A stretch of 64,000 nt of DNA from Oxytricha trifallax (taxonomy: Eukaryota; Ciliophora; Spirotrichea; Sporadotrichida; Oxytrichidae), in contig ARYC01017361.1 in assembly GCA_000711775.1 (NCBI GenBank), positions 39,241-103,240 of the forward strand. Reading direction: 5' to 3'. The position numbers and the translations under genes are program-made. The stretch's first letter is position 1. Each line of letters opens with the position of its first letter. Below are positions 10,286 through 23,033 of the stretch, one piece after another. The notes under the pieces were generated by a model. That model made no database searches. It saw nothing but the letters and a program-made list of their open reading frames with translations, and was not told where the DNA came from.

Positions 10286-12244
10286 ATGGATAGAAAGTTG
10301 AAAGGAAAAGTCTCTGAGATTGAGCGATCAAGTTCAAGAGATAAATAAGATGCTCAACATAAAACAACAGAGATACTAAATCATAATAAGAAAAGCATCA
10401 CGCAAAAGAAGCAGAGGAAGATAATAATTTTTTAGAGGGGTCAAATTAAGATATAGAAATTGTCAACATAGAGAATTGTGAATCAGCAAAAGTAATTATT
10501 TTGTCAGACTCCAAATACCTGAAATTTCAGGGAGCAGCTAAATTGAGAGTGTTACATAGTAATGTAAATATTTTTGGAGCTCTTTTAACTCCAGAAAACA
10601 CACAAAACTGTGTTGAAATTATTTCTGATCCAAGAAAAGAAATGCAATTGAAAGCTATAAATTAAACTCAGAGTAAATAATTGATTAATCATAAATTTTA
10701 TATTGATAGTCATGAAGTAAAAATAAAAGTAATTTAATTAAACTGTGCAGTAGTTGCTTTGAAAGAGTTCACATAATATTCTTAAGAGGAGTCTTAATAC
10801 TTTTTAGAATCTGATAATCAGTTAATGTTGCAAAACTTTACCATTTAGGAAGATCCAGTAAAAGGTCATTTCAACTTAAATAAATCCTATGCTACTAGCT
10901 TGAGCTAAATTAATGAGCTTTCTTCGAATAAATCAATCATAATTTTGATAAATGGAGTTTAGAATTCTGGAAAATCTACCTTTATTCATGTCTGGCAAAA
11001 TAATTCTAATCACTAAGAAATCATGAAGTTTACCTTCTAGATGCAGATTATGTGCAACCAAACTTTACTCTTGCAGGATAAGTATAATTATCCAAAATAA
11101 ATGATTTGATTTTGACAAATCAAGATTTCACTAGAGTTGAGAAGTTGAAGAGTATTTTCATAAATTATTAATCACCTCAAATGAATATAAAGTATTATGT
11201 GAATGCTGTAGCATATCTAATGGAGGTATATCATAACTAAACTCAAAGCTCAAAAGTTAAAAATAGAGTCTAGTTGGTCAATACTTGTGGCTGGGTAGAA
11301 GGTTTAGGCTCTATGATTTAAATGCAATATGTTAAAGAAATTAGACCCAATATCGTTTTTACTATGTAAAAACAAGGACAAGGGTTGAAAGATAATGATT
11401 TCTCTGGAGAAATGAGGACAGTTTATGATTCTGTTTTATACTTAGACATCGATAATGATATTTTTGAGGGTCAGCAAAACTAAAAAGGATCCGTTTAAAG
11501 AAATAGAAAGTTAATTAATACCTTAACTGAGCTCAAAGAAGATAAGTACTTGTTTAAGCAAAACTTGATTGATAGCTAGACTAAGCAAGCAGTTTCATCT
11601 ATTGATAATCAAATAAAATGCAGCGATTTTATAATATCCAAAACTTAATCTTTCAGACTAAGTTCAAGAAAAACATAAGAAGTGTCTTTTGCTAAAATTT
11701 AATTTATACTAGGTGATGAATTTTCTGACCATGTAAGCAAAATATAAGTTCTAAGGCAATTTAATAGTCAAGTTGCTGCTTTTATAAAACTTAATGAAAC
11801 TTCCTAAAAAGAATGCTAAAAGTTATTCAACGATGTCAAAATTTCTAAGATTAATATGAGAAGTAAAACTTTGGTAGCAATTGAATTGAAGTTTTATGGC
11901 TTAATCAAGGATGTCGAATTTAGCTCAGGATTACATATTATACCTTAGAATAACTAGCTTGATATTTCATAAGTTGACTACAACGCGATAATGATAGTGA
12001 ATGAGCATGTTTTTAGAATTTTTCATAATCAAACAAAGTATAAAAAGATTTCTAAGAAGTTATTATTTAATAGGAAGTCACAAAGCAAGTGTCTGGAATA
12101 TTTGAAAATAGCCCAATCTTAGAATTATAATATTTCCAAGCTGATCTCATGCCTATTATAAAAGAATGACAATCTCTTTTTTAATTAAAATAAGTTGACG
12201 ATTTCATAATAATTCAAGCTATTTTAAGGAATCAATAAAAATGA
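10286..12244 (+). CDS. Polynucleotide 5'-hydroxyl-kinase, GRC3/NOL9 type
   Basis: Start ATG at 10286 with a charged N-terminus; stop TGA 12242-12244. Diagnostic blocks in order: N-I-F-G-A-L-L-T-P (N-terminal domain), the P-loop N-G-V-Q-N-S-G-K-S-T-F (10951-10983), Y-L-L-D-A-D-Y-V-Q-P-N-F-T-L-A-G (Walker-B-like D-x-D and GRC3/CLP1 motif), and L-V-N-T-C-G-W-V-E-G-L-G. This order is that of GRC3/NOL9, the RNA 5'-kinase of pre-rRNA ITS2 processing, rather than CLP1. Size (about 650 codons) fits. Two small frame breaks, near 10390 and 11028, must be corrected to join the blocks. Convergent with the SPFH gene downstream. Confidence 0.85.
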
Positions 12245-12384
12245 GTGAAAATATTAAATTAATAATTTGTTATGAGAATTTATTTTATATAAACAAACAA
12301 GTAAAATCTTTAATGCTTTTTTTTGTCTATTTACTTGAATAAACATATATCGCTATACTTTGTTGTTAATCAACTTTTAAGAAC

Positions 12385-13305
12385 TCATTATAATTTTCCA
12401 TTGGAGTTACCTGATGAACTTTACTTGTCATTAAGAGAAATAACTAGTTCACCATTTGGATAATCCTTGATTTGCAAGTATTAAATGAGCTCATCTTTAT
12501 TAAGTCCAAGATCTTTCATAAGATTAGCGTAGGCTTCAGCTTAGAAACTTTGAATTTAAACGTAGGTTTTGGTATTAGCTTGAGTCATAAGATTTCTAGC
12601 TTGAGATGTTCCCTCTGCATCGTTTTTGGTTATATTCTTTTAGATTTGAGAAACTTCGATGTACATTTGTTTGTAACTTTGTTTTTCACTCTTTCAGCTT
12701 CTGCTCTCAAAGTACCTTGCTTTGTAACTTCTGTGTTTAGATTGACATTTCATTAGGATCTGGTAAATCGATTGATCTTAATTGGAAGACAACCTCAACG
12801 TTGAGGTTCTTTTAAAGTCTCTTGTCTAAAATTTCCTTCATCTAACTAGAAATATTCTTGCGAATAGTGGAGAAATCTATAGCTTTGTACACAGTATCTA
12901 CATCAGAGATAGAATCTAAAGTTACTCTCAGTAGAACAGTTTTCATATTGTAGCCAAAAGTAATGTAGATATAGTAGATTTTATCTTGAAGGACTCTGTA
13001 TTGAAAATTGATTTCTAAGTCTAATCTAAGTCCATCCTTAGTTCTGCAACTAATCAAGGGAAGTGTAGCATCCTTATTCTTTGAGAACTCAACAGTGGCT
13101 ATTGTAACTTCGTATGGAATAAAGTTGTGGCCTAGTCCAACGAAATGGAAGCCTGGTACGTAAGTTCTGTTCTCCACAGATTTGAAATGCTTGAGTAGTT
13201 AAGCCCAACTTAGTTGTAACTCAAACTGTCGATTGAGAAAGCCAAGAAAAGGACTAGGACAACCAGACCAAACATGGTTGAGCAAATCAACAGTTCTTTT
13301 GCCAT
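12385..13305 (-). CDS. SPFH/band-7 domain protein, ciliate type
   Basis: ATG at 13305 followed by a hydrophobic signal-anchor (L-V-V-L-V-L-F-L-A-F), then V-E-N-R-T-Y-V-P-G-F-H-F-V-G-L-G-H, F-S-K-N-K-D-A, R-T-K-D-G-L-R-L-D-L-E and a coiled tail; probable stop TGA at 12385-12387. The order matches band-7 (prohibitin/stomatin/flotillin superfamily) proteins, membrane scaffolds with the domain facing one side of the bilayer. The C-terminal half needs frame corrections, one being a TCAAATC run near 13182 where one extra A joins S-I-S-K-S to V-E-N-R-T, and another near 12620. In-frame UAR codons are Gln. The family call is firm; the subcellular site is not. Confidence 0.8.
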
Positions 13306-13433
13306 TTATATTCGCAGAATTAAATATAATTCATTCAAAAGACTTCATTATATCAAACAGATTTACTTATAGAGCAAAATTTGTATCTTTTCCGCTTATT
13401 TACATAAATACTGAGATTAATCAGAATTAAAAA

Positions 13434-14230
13434 ATGGAAAATAATTTGACACAGTAATCTTATTAGATCTTGATAAGCTATTTTAGCTAAGCATAACAAG
13501 CTCTCACACTAAAAATCATGCTATATTTAACCCAAAGTTATTTAAAAACAAGTGAGATGAGCTAATTTAAAAAGCTTATATGATAATTTATGATGAATCA
13601 ATATAACATTTAACTGTTTAAGATGAGAAATTGAATCGGGATTATAACGATTTTCTAGATTGTTCTGATTTCGTAACTCCCTCCTCAGAAGAACTAAACT
13701 TATCAATATTTTGTTTAATAACTAATCTAAACTATTTAATCTAACCGATTAATAGTTTATTAGAACAAAAACTGGAGCAAGGCAAAAAACTAACTTCTTA
13801 ATTGAAAAGATAAATAGAGTCAGATCCCTCAAGAAACGAGGATTTAATTATTATAGAGGGTCATAACAAGACAACCAGAGTTTAGAGGGTGAAATTAGTG
13901 AGATAAATAGTTGATTAAATTAGCTCACCCAACACTAATGAAATTGAGCAAATGAAGCAAGAAAGTTAATTTGAATCAGTAAATATAATGAAGAAATTGA
14001 AAAATGGAAATTATAAGCTACCTTAAATTTATGAAAGAAATTATATTGTACCTCATTAATAATCAGAAAAATATGATCATTCCATTCATTAATAAAATAA
14101 TTTAAACATTAAATCAGAAACTATTGTTAACATCACATTTTATAGCTAAATATATAGTGTAAAAGAAACTGATTTTTAGTGCTTAGCAAATAAAGCTACT
14201 CTTGAGGATTTTTCTTCAAAAGTTTAATGA
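13434..14230 (+). CDS. Uncharacterised alpha-helical protein
   Basis: ATG at 13434 (M-E-N-N-L-T-Q-Q-S-Y-Q) through TGA 14228-14230, with one frame change near 13610. The middle part contains E-E-L-N-L-S-I-F-C-L-I-T-N-L-N-Y-L and a long charged helix (L-E-Q-K-L-E-Q-G-K-K-L-T-S-Q-L-K-R-Q). The C-terminal third is hydrophilic, Asn/Gln/Ser-rich. It starts 130 bp from the start of the divergent SPFH gene, so a shared promoter region is possible. No domain recognised. Confidence 0.5.
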
Positions 14231-14235
14231 AACAC

Positions 14236-14860
14236 ATATTTTTGAGAGTAATTTTTTAATAAATTCTTCATAATTTTTCTCTTTTTTATAAAATGTGTAG
14301 GCAAAGATCAAATATAAACTGTTAATAAGAACAAAGATGTGGAATTTTTTCTGATTCAAAATCAAATATAAATTTCACCTAAAAATTTTAAATCAATCTA
14401 AAAATATTTAAGCGAGAATTTAGATGAAAATGAATCACCATACCCAATTAATTTCACCACAACTAAAATATCAGATTTGACATTCAAAATTGGCTTCTCT
14501 CTTATTATTAATTTATTTTTACATTTTTGGCTTTCCCTACTTATTTAGACATTAGGGAGTTGCGATCACATTTTCATCTTTAACATTATGCGTTTAGCAG
14601 ATTCACTTTAAGATCAACCTCTTCTATAAAACACAGAATGAAATTTAGGTATGATCTAAACTTTCTAGAGTAAGAACAGAAGACAGGTTTGTGAATTGTG
14701 CGATTTTAAATTCGCAATTATGGCAATAGTTTATCAGAATTCAGAGCAGGGAAATGACAATTAACATAAAGCCGCTTTTGTGTGCTTAGATTGCTATTCT
14801 AAATACATTATTACTAGATTAATTAATTTACAAATAAATTATGAATTTTAATATTATTGA
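14236..14860 (+). CDS. Possible membrane protein with paired CxxC motifs
   Basis: After a 50-nt intron-like stretch (GTAAT...GTGTAG, about 14252-14303) the reading continues as a hydrophilic segment, one hydrophobic span (F-S-L-I-I-N-L-F-L-H-F-W-L-S-L-L-I), and then V-C-E-L-C-D-F-K-F and V-C-L-D-C about 30 residues apart, ending TGA 14858-14860. Two C-x-x-C pairs suggest metal binding. The start is unclear and it could be extra exons of the preceding gene. C-E-L-C-x-F-x-F resembles the end of RING-CH domains, but the earlier RING-CH cysteines are not visible. Confidence 0.35.
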
Positions 14861-16120
14861 AGAGTTAGTCACACATTAAAGTAACTGATTTTAATTTATA
14901 ATTATAAAAAATTTATGAGCACCTTTTGATTAAAATTATTCAAAGAATAAATAAATAATTAAATAAATTTGATTTTATTTTTTATAATTCATGAAATTTT
15001 CTACTTTGCGTAACTCTTTCTTTTATATTAATTCACATATTCATAAAATAATTACTATAAATGGTAAATTTCTCAAATAAAAATGATAATATTTGGAAAT
15101 AAAATGACAATTAATTTACTTAATTAATTTTGATTAGTCAATAATGGTACAAAGCCTAAATTATATCCTTAAATTAGTAATTAGAAATGATTATTAATGA
15201 ATTTTACTTGTGAATTATTTAACTTCTAATTGCATTGATTGTTTAAAAAATTTAAATTAAATATTGAAAAATATTAATAATGGTTAATCCTTAATAAATA
15301 GAAAATATTTTGGAAATTTAAATAATATAAGATAAATTGATTGATGAAAAAATGTGATAAATATAAAACTAATAACTGAGACAAAGAGTAATAAGTTCAA
15401 TTTTTAAATATCAATATTAACTATCAAGTTAATATAAATTATAAATATAATTATTAACAATTAAAAAAATATAAAATTTATAATCACTTTATTTTAAACT
15501 AATTTTATTTGTTTTATCGAACAAAAACGATAAACTTTTAATTTTTTTAAGATTTAAAATATATTGTTTTTATGGATATTAAAATACTAAAAGTTTTAGA
15601 ATAATTATATTCAAAGTTAATCAGTTAATAATTTTCACTAATAACTATGTTTATGATTTGTTTGTAAATAATATATAAGAATTAGCAAAAATAAAATTAT
15701 TATAAAATAAAGATAACATTTTTCTAAAATCATGTTATTGATATAGCAAAGTACTCATGCATCAGTGTTTTAAAAATGATTAATAGGGCAATTTAAAAAT
15801 ACAATTAATTTAGACAGACAAGAAGTTTATAATTTTAAAATATCCACATATTTTAAATATATTGTTCTTTGCTCAGTAATTGTTGACAAAAAAAAACAAT
15901 ATACTATAAATTATTTTAATAAATAAGCTTTACTCAAATATTCATTAAATAATTCGATTACTTTTAATTTGGAATTTAAAAAATGATATTCTTCAAAAAA
16001 ATAAATTATTTAATTTACAAAAAATGAAGTTAATCATCTAACAGTAAATTTTATAAAGTTAAATAAAGTTATTTAAAATTTTAAATTCAAATTTCCTCCT
16101 ATTTTTTTCCTGTAATTAAA
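14861..16120. other. AT-rich intergenic stretch, no gene seen
   Basis: About 1.26 kb of very AT-rich DNA with poly-A/T runs and no reading frame with protein-like composition on either strand. No convincing inverted-repeat ends or RNA gene motifs were seen. It separates the CxxC gene from the S10-like gene. Confidence 0.6.
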
Positions 16121-16129
16121 GGGATATTT

Positions 16130-18127
16130 TATATTTCTCTCTGATGCTGTGCTCGGATTTGTCCAAGTTTCCTCTAAACTAAGTTAAGGCCAAGATTGCT
16201 AACAAAACTATCACACAATAACTTCACTGCCTTACTGGAACGCTAAAGATGCACTTCCATGCATGTATTTTGGAACCCTAAAATCATCAATTAAAGAAGG
16301 TTAAGACCATAAGACCATAACTTATTCTATTGGTTAATAAAAAACAATCAACTTGATAATCCAAATTTGATTCTATGGATTAATGGAGGACCAGATCGTC
16401 AAGTATGTTTGGTTTATTTTTGGAAAATGGGCAAATTTAAGTTTTGAGAACAAATAACCCTACAGGAGATGATTATATTTCTTAATTGAATAAGGATGGA
16501 TCCTAGGCTGATATTGCAGATGTTTTATACTTAAATCAGCCTGTTGGAGTTGGATTCTCATTTGGAAACTCAATATTAGATAGAATGAAAGATGGTGCCT
16601 CTGAGCTAATTTAATTCCTTGAAAATTTCATGATTAAGTATCCAGAATATCAGGCAAATGGCAGAAAGTTTTATATATCTGAGGAGAATTACTCAGGAAA
16701 ATACATACCCTTATTTGCTACTTACATTAACTAATATAACAAAGGACCACAACAAACAAAGATTAACTTATAGGGTATGTTTATAGGCAATCCTTATTTA
16801 GCACCTTTGATTAACAGTGTAAATACCTATCATTTGGGATAAGCTTTAAACCAGTAGATGAGTAAAACTTAGACCAAGTTGCAGCTTTAAGAAAAAGATG
16901 TGAAGAATATATATCGACTAAGTGGTCAGAAGCACCACCAGTCTGTGATTCTCCAGTCAACTATATCAACAATGTAGCTGGAGGAGTGTTTAAATTTGAT
17001 TCTAGGCAATTTTACTCAGAATGGAGTCCAGTTGAATAAGTGCTCTATGATTTTTTATCGAATCATATTAGAAAATAGGTATTATATAAGGCGATTCATA
17101 TAGAAAAGAGCACAAAAGTTCCTATTTATGAACTCACTTCAGAAAATACTCTGATGCTTATCAATACGAAGTCCTTGATGAATGCACAAATATTATGGAT
17201 GAAGTTATATAATCTAACAATCCAGTTTTAGTACTAATTTAGCCAATAATTATCTTAATTTTATTGATTATTATATTTGCTGGAGAATGGAATTAAGGGT
17301 GTGGACCTGCAATGCATGATATTTGGATTAAAAAATCTACAATGATTCAATACTGTTGACCGTAATTATTAGAAAAATTCAAAGTAGATTTACTATACAA
17401 AAGACTCTAACAACAAATTAGTAGTCGGCGGGTACTATAGATTTGATTAAGATAAGAAGTTTTATTTCTTGACAGTTCCTAAATCTTGTCATTTCGTACC
17501 AAAAAAGCAACTTGCAGTTACTAAACAGTTTATAAATGATTTTATGAATAGCAACAAGCTTCTTTGTCATCATAATGATCCAACCAAATGCAAAACAGCA
17601 CCAATAAAACGCTCTTATATGAATAAGTGCAGTGGAAACGGCTAATGTGAAGATATAGTTTAAGGTAAGTGTAAATGTTCTGAGGGATTTGAAGGTGCTG
17701 ATTGCTCAGCAAAGATCATTTATTTGAAGGATGGCTTCTATCAGGTCTATCAAACTAATGGTACATAGTGGATGTACTTTTAATTAAAGTATACTCAGAC
17801 TACGCCTGATTAGTATCTCAAGCTTACTTTATCTTCACAATTCCCTATGAATGTTTAAACTTACATAGCAACTTTAAGTTTTAAGCATTATCATTTATTT
17901 TAATTTATGTTAGAAGAGACGTACTTGACGTATATCAAAATATAGATGAGTTTAACTACGATTTGGCTTTTAAATAACAAAATTACTTAAAATTGAGAAA
18001 TGATGAGTTTTAGCAAATTGATGAATAATTCAGGGTTCTTGTCAAAACTAACGGGATCAATAATTATATGAATCAAGATAACTTAAATAAATTATCTGTC
18101 CAATTATAAGTTAAGCAATATTAGTGA
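16130..18127 (+). CDS. S10 serine carboxypeptidase-like, catalytic Ser lost, EGF-like tail
   Basis: S10 landmarks: L-F-Y-W-L-I-K-N-N, L-I-L-W-I-N-G-G-P, L-Y-L-N-Q-P-V-G-V-G-F-S-F, F-Y-I-S-E-E-N-Y-S-G-K-Y-I-P and F-L-T-V-P-K-S-C-H-F-V-P. In active enzymes the fourth block is G-E-S-Y-x-G; here the nucleophile Ser is Asn. N-G-G-P-G-C-S-S is also altered (G-G-P-D-R-Q), damaging the oxyanion hole, while the His block is kept. After the peptidase fold comes a Cys-rich stretch (M-N-K-C-S-G-N-G-Q-C…C-K-C-S-E-G-F-E-G-A-D-C) of EGF type, then a beta-rich region and a tail ending at TGA 18125-18127. Probably secreted or lysosomal and non-proteolytic. The start is uncertain because an N-terminal signal is partly broken; several frame breaks lie in 16850-17350. 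Confidence 0.75.
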
Positions 18128-18240
18128 TTATCATTAGTTCCATATTTAATCAAGTTTTCTTTTAATTTCAAACAGTCATATGAGGCATTAAAATGCTATT
18201 ATCAAAATATTTTCAATTTAAAAATAATAATTATCCAAAA

Positions 18241-20257
18241 ATGTCAAGATTTGCAGGTTGAATGAAATCGGGAGGAGGCACGGGTAAAGGAGGTGGAATA
18301 GGCCTCTTAAAATAAAAAACCCGAGTGCTTCACGCTAAAAAGAGTTCTAAAATCTTTGGAGATGAAAATGAACTTTCTTCAAAGAAAAACTTTCAACTTT
18401 AAATGTAAAGGGAAAAGATTTTAAACCCTAGAGAGAGGTAGTGTTTAAGTTACCATAAACAGAGTTCCAACTTGTAAGTATATTTAAATTAAAAAATGTA
18501 AGATTAACTTAGTCTTTATAGTCAAGTAGAGCACTGATTAAATGTAAAGAATGAGGACATAATTGAATACTTAGATGTACTATAAACTTAGATTATAAAT
18601 TCTATCCGACAACGAACATTCGAAGAAATTATCTCATGGAGGAGAGCTAAAATATATTCATAAATAAATTAAATGTCTATAATATGATGATATTCTTCAG
18701 TAGTTATCTTATAGATCTAATACAAAGTAAAGTGGAAGACACAAGAAAAACAAAAGTTCAAAGCGAAAAACTCAATAAAACACCCAATCTAATAATGTAA
18801 ATGTAGAGGATCTGTACTAACACCATTTTAATAATAAATCTAAAAAAAGTCTAATTAGATAGACCAAGACATTTCCTAGAAAAAGGATCAAGACTTTTTC
18901 TAAAACCATTATTTTGACTAAGAGCTTCAGATTTAATAGCAGCAACAAGAGTTACTTGATGAGAAAAAGAGAATGAATGATATATTTGATCATGATGAGG
19001 ATTATTAAGAAGAGCATCATTAAGCTGAGTTATTCGAGTAAAGTACAGGATTAGACATTAGAATATCAAATGAAATGTTTAACAAGATCAAAGTAGAGGA
19101 GTACATATCAGTTTTCTTTTCATGTTTTGGAGTTGGACTATCAGTGTTTCTTTTCGAAATGAAGAAACTTGATGATATTGCTGATCTTATGAATTTAATA
19201 TTGGCTTACAACTGCTTCTGTACACTTGGATTGATTTTATCTATTTACTTTAGATATGGCCTAACTTTGAAGTGGTATATATCAAAAGGGCTGTTAACAG
19301 TGTTTGATACTATTTCTAATACAGGTTGGTGGAAGGGAATGATCTATGAGACTATTATAAATATAGTAGTTTTATATCCTTTCTTTTATAATGTAAAATA
19401 TGTTTAACACATTAACAATGGGTCATTTCAAGCAACAATTCAGTATGATGTTAATGATTTGTTACTTTTCTTTTGTTTTATCAGAATTTATATGCTTTGT
19501 AGATGCACATTAATTATGACACAATTTATGAATCCTAGTTCTTAAAGAGTATGCATGAACGGCTGTAAGGCTAATTAAATGTTTGCTATTAAATCTATAA
19601 TGAAGCAAATGCCTTACACAATTCTTTGGACAACTATGGTAGTCTCAACAGTAATCTTCGGCTATTAGCTTAGAATTTTTAAAGGGCCAGTTTCTTAAGC
19701 TTCTGGCTAAGATTTTAACAGCATGATCAATTCAATGAGGAATATTCTTATTACAATGACTACAGTGGGGTATGGAGATATATATCCTAAAAGTTTGATG
19801 GGCAGGGTAGTAGGAGTAATTGTATGTTTCTGGGGAGTTTTTATAGTTTCTTTCTTTGTTGTAACACTTAATAACATGCTAACTTTTTCTCCTAATGAAG
19901 AGAAATATACAATCTTTTGCTTGGGCTTTACTACAAGGAAGAGTTAAAATTCAAGGCTACTCAGGTTCTCTCGAGTGCTTTCAGGCAAAATAACATAAAG
20001 TAAAAGTAGCCTTATAACAAAGATAAAATACTGTCTAGTTTGCGAAACTTCAGAAGTTATATGATAGATTTTTAATAAGCTGCTAGAACTGTAAGAAGCT
20101 TCTATGAAGCCGATACAGATGTAGAAATCATGTAAAAGTTAATTAAAAATTTGATGGAAGATGTAAGTAGTCTCAAGGAGCAGTAACATTCTATTAGCAG
20201 AACTTTGAATAAAATCAGTGAGATTATACTGAATGACCAATAAAAAGAATAATAATA

Positions 20258-20261
<4 letters not shown>
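18241..20261 (+). CDS. SK-type (Ca2+-activated) potassium channel
   Basis: ATG 18241 (M-S-R-F-A-G-W, the Trp encoded by TGA). A long basic cytoplasmic N-terminus with one probable intron (18474-18521) precedes about six hydrophobic segments from 19090 to 19900. The selectivity filter [12 protein letters not shown] lies at about 19755-19790, then the last transmembrane helix and a helical, Gln-rich cytoplasmic tail (L-Y-Y-K-E-E-L-K…[11 protein letters not shown]) in the place of the calmodulin-binding domain of SK channels. Stop TGA 20259-20261. A frame break near 19905 separates pore and tail. SK identity is by architecture (S1-S6, pore, helical tail); a different two-pore or 6-TM K+ channel is less likely. 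Confidence 0.8.
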
Positions 20262-21298
<1,037 letters not shown>

Positions 21299-21489
21299 TA
21301 TGGCAAGCAATTAGCTAAAATAGATTATTTTTGGTGAATAAATTAATCTAATAAACTTTGTTAATGCTTGATTTTAATATTAAAATAAATATATATTTTT
21401 AAGTACTCTACCGCATATTTTATGTGTAAACCTGTTTTTCGGTAGAGTACCTTAATTTTATTAATTAAATAAAATAAATATACTCTAAT

Positions 21490-21682
21490 ATTGCATTACC
21501 TTTTACACAAAATGCATTAAATAAAAAAGTGATATATAATATGATGAGTAAATTAATTATTAAAAATAAAAAAATTAAAAATCTTTAAATTCTATAGCAA
21601 AATTAAGCATTAAATTCTGAATTAAAATTAAAAAATATATCACTTTTTTATTTAATGCATTTTGTGTAAAAAGTAATGCAAT
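21490..21682. repeat. Nested inverted repeat, about 190 bp
   Basis: TTGCATTACCTTTTACACAA… at 21490-21538 is mirrored at 21635-21682, with 48-bp arms nearly perfect and a loop of about 96 bp. It lies directly inside the left arm of the larger element, as if one MITE had landed in another. Confidence 0.75.
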
Positions 21683-21818
21683 CAGTCAAAATAAAAACAA
21701 AATTGGGAATATATTAATTCTTAAAATACATTCATATTATAAATAATTCATTCTCTAAACATTATTATAATTATTTTTAATAAATTTGTTTGTTTTTTAT
21801 TTAATTATATATAAAATG

Positions 21819-21857
21819 GGCGCAAGTGATAAATATCATATTTTTACTACTTGCGCC
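21819..21857. repeat. GC-richer hairpin inside the element
   Basis: GGCGCAAGT…ACTTGCGCC: a 9-bp perfect stem, with partial pairing further in, separated by about 21 bp. It is the only GC-rich patch in this AT-rich region. It could be a further small MITE or a hairpin with a structural role. Confidence 0.6.
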
Positions 21858-22169
21858 AATTTTTATTATATTAATAATTTATAATTATATTTTTAATTGT
21901 TTTTATGTATAATTATTTATATTTATGAAATTACTTTTTTGTTAAAATGAAAGTTAATTTATTCATTGTTTTATATATAAGTGAAATAATTTATTTTATA
22001 CATAGAAATTTTTTATAATTTAAGATTTGTTACTTTTAGTAGTAAATCATTTTAAAATTACTCATATTTAAAATGAGGAATAAATTAAACTTTATTTTGA
22101 TTACAAACAAACTTTATTTTAATTTCCTGATATAAATAAATATATTTAGAGTTATAAAATAAAAATATT

Positions 22170-22261
22170 AATATGTCTAATTGGCTCAAGCAGCAAAAAT
22201 AAATTTAATTTTATAATTAATTTAACTATAATTTATTATTATTTTATATATTAGACATATT
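22170..22261. repeat. Short inverted pair, 92 bp
   Basis: AATATGTCTAAT at 22170-22181 is mirrored as ATTAGACATATT at 22250-22261. This is the third inverted pair nested within the 21299-22553 element. Confidence 0.5.
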
Positions 22262-22553
22262 CCTAATAAGTAATTTTCAAAATATTTAAAGCAATCCTAA
22301 TATATTTTTCTTTGTATTTAAGTATTTCTATATTCAAGATTCTTATACTATTTTAACTGAATATTAGAGTATATTTATTTTATTTAATTAATAAAATTAA
22401 GGTACTCTACCGCAAAACAGGTTTACACATAAAATATGCGGTAGAGTACTTAAAAATATATATTTATTTTAATATTAAAATCAAGCATTAACAAAGTTTA
22501 TTAGATTAATTTATTCACCAAAAATAATCTATTTTAGCTAATTGCTTGCCATA

Positions 22554-23033
22554 AATATATTGATCCACTTTGGATTCCTAATATTACCAAGAGTAATTTT
22601 GATCCAGACTATAAAATCCTTCCAGTCGACTTGAAAGTAACAGAAACACCGTAAGATATAATTAAGCAACTTAACAAAGGTAGAAGATAGGCTTAAAGAA
22701 GTGTTTACTATTGTGTAGATAACTCAGCTATGACATCATTTTATGATTATACAACCATTGCTGAGAATTCTGGCTTCTTGCAAAACTAACATAGCATTTA
22801 TTCCAAATTTAAATCTTACCCTATATTAATTTATTAGAAAGATTCTCTCTCAAATATACAATATTATGAAAATGGAAATTAGACTAACTAATATTTGAAC
22901 ATTGACTCATCAAGAAGCAAGCTGCTTGAAATGAGTGGCAATCAATCAATTCTGTTAAAGAGCCCTTAAATTAAAGAACTAGATAAAGCTAATACAATAA
23001 ATTTATTTTGTAATTCATATAGCTCTTGATCAA
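22554..23033 (+). CDS. AGC kinase C-terminal tail (continuation of 20258-21298)
   Basis: Directly after the element the reading is Y-I-D-P-L-W-I-P-N-I-T-K-S-N-F-D-P-D-Y, the AGC C-tail signature (P-x-x-P … N-F-D-x-x-F/Y), which normally follows the catalytic-domain end with no gap. It continues as a Ser/Asn-rich tail to a TGA at 23031-23033. The spacing W-W-R-D-I to I-D-P-L-W-I-P is what intact AGC kinases show, so the two parts were once contiguous. Joining them in frame after loss of the element and one TA needs one extra base in the adjacent T run. Confidence 0.8.

Larger units (their letters stand above)
21299..22553. mobile_element. 1.25-kb TIR element splitting the AGC kinase
   Basis: Arms of 194 bp (21299-21492 and 22360-22553) are inverted copies differing at only one base that I can see. 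Ends read TATGGCAAGCAATTAGC, consistent with a TA duplication and Tc1/mariner-like or IES-like boundaries. Each arm carries an internal hairpin (GTACTCTACCGC…GGTAGAGTAC, 21403-21450 in the left arm). The interior holds further inverted pairs and no protein-like frame. Kinase coding stops at the left edge and the AGC tail starts at the right edge. Confidence 0.85.

Noticed and set aside
12472-13430. Plus-strand ORFs at 12472-12756 and 13233-13430
   Set aside because: Antisense or flank of the SPFH gene; no protein-like features of their own.
14690-14800. RING-CH (MARCH) ubiquitin ligase from C-E-L-C-x-F-x-F
   Set aside because: The earlier metal-binding Cys/His residues of RING-CH are not visible in any frame upstream.
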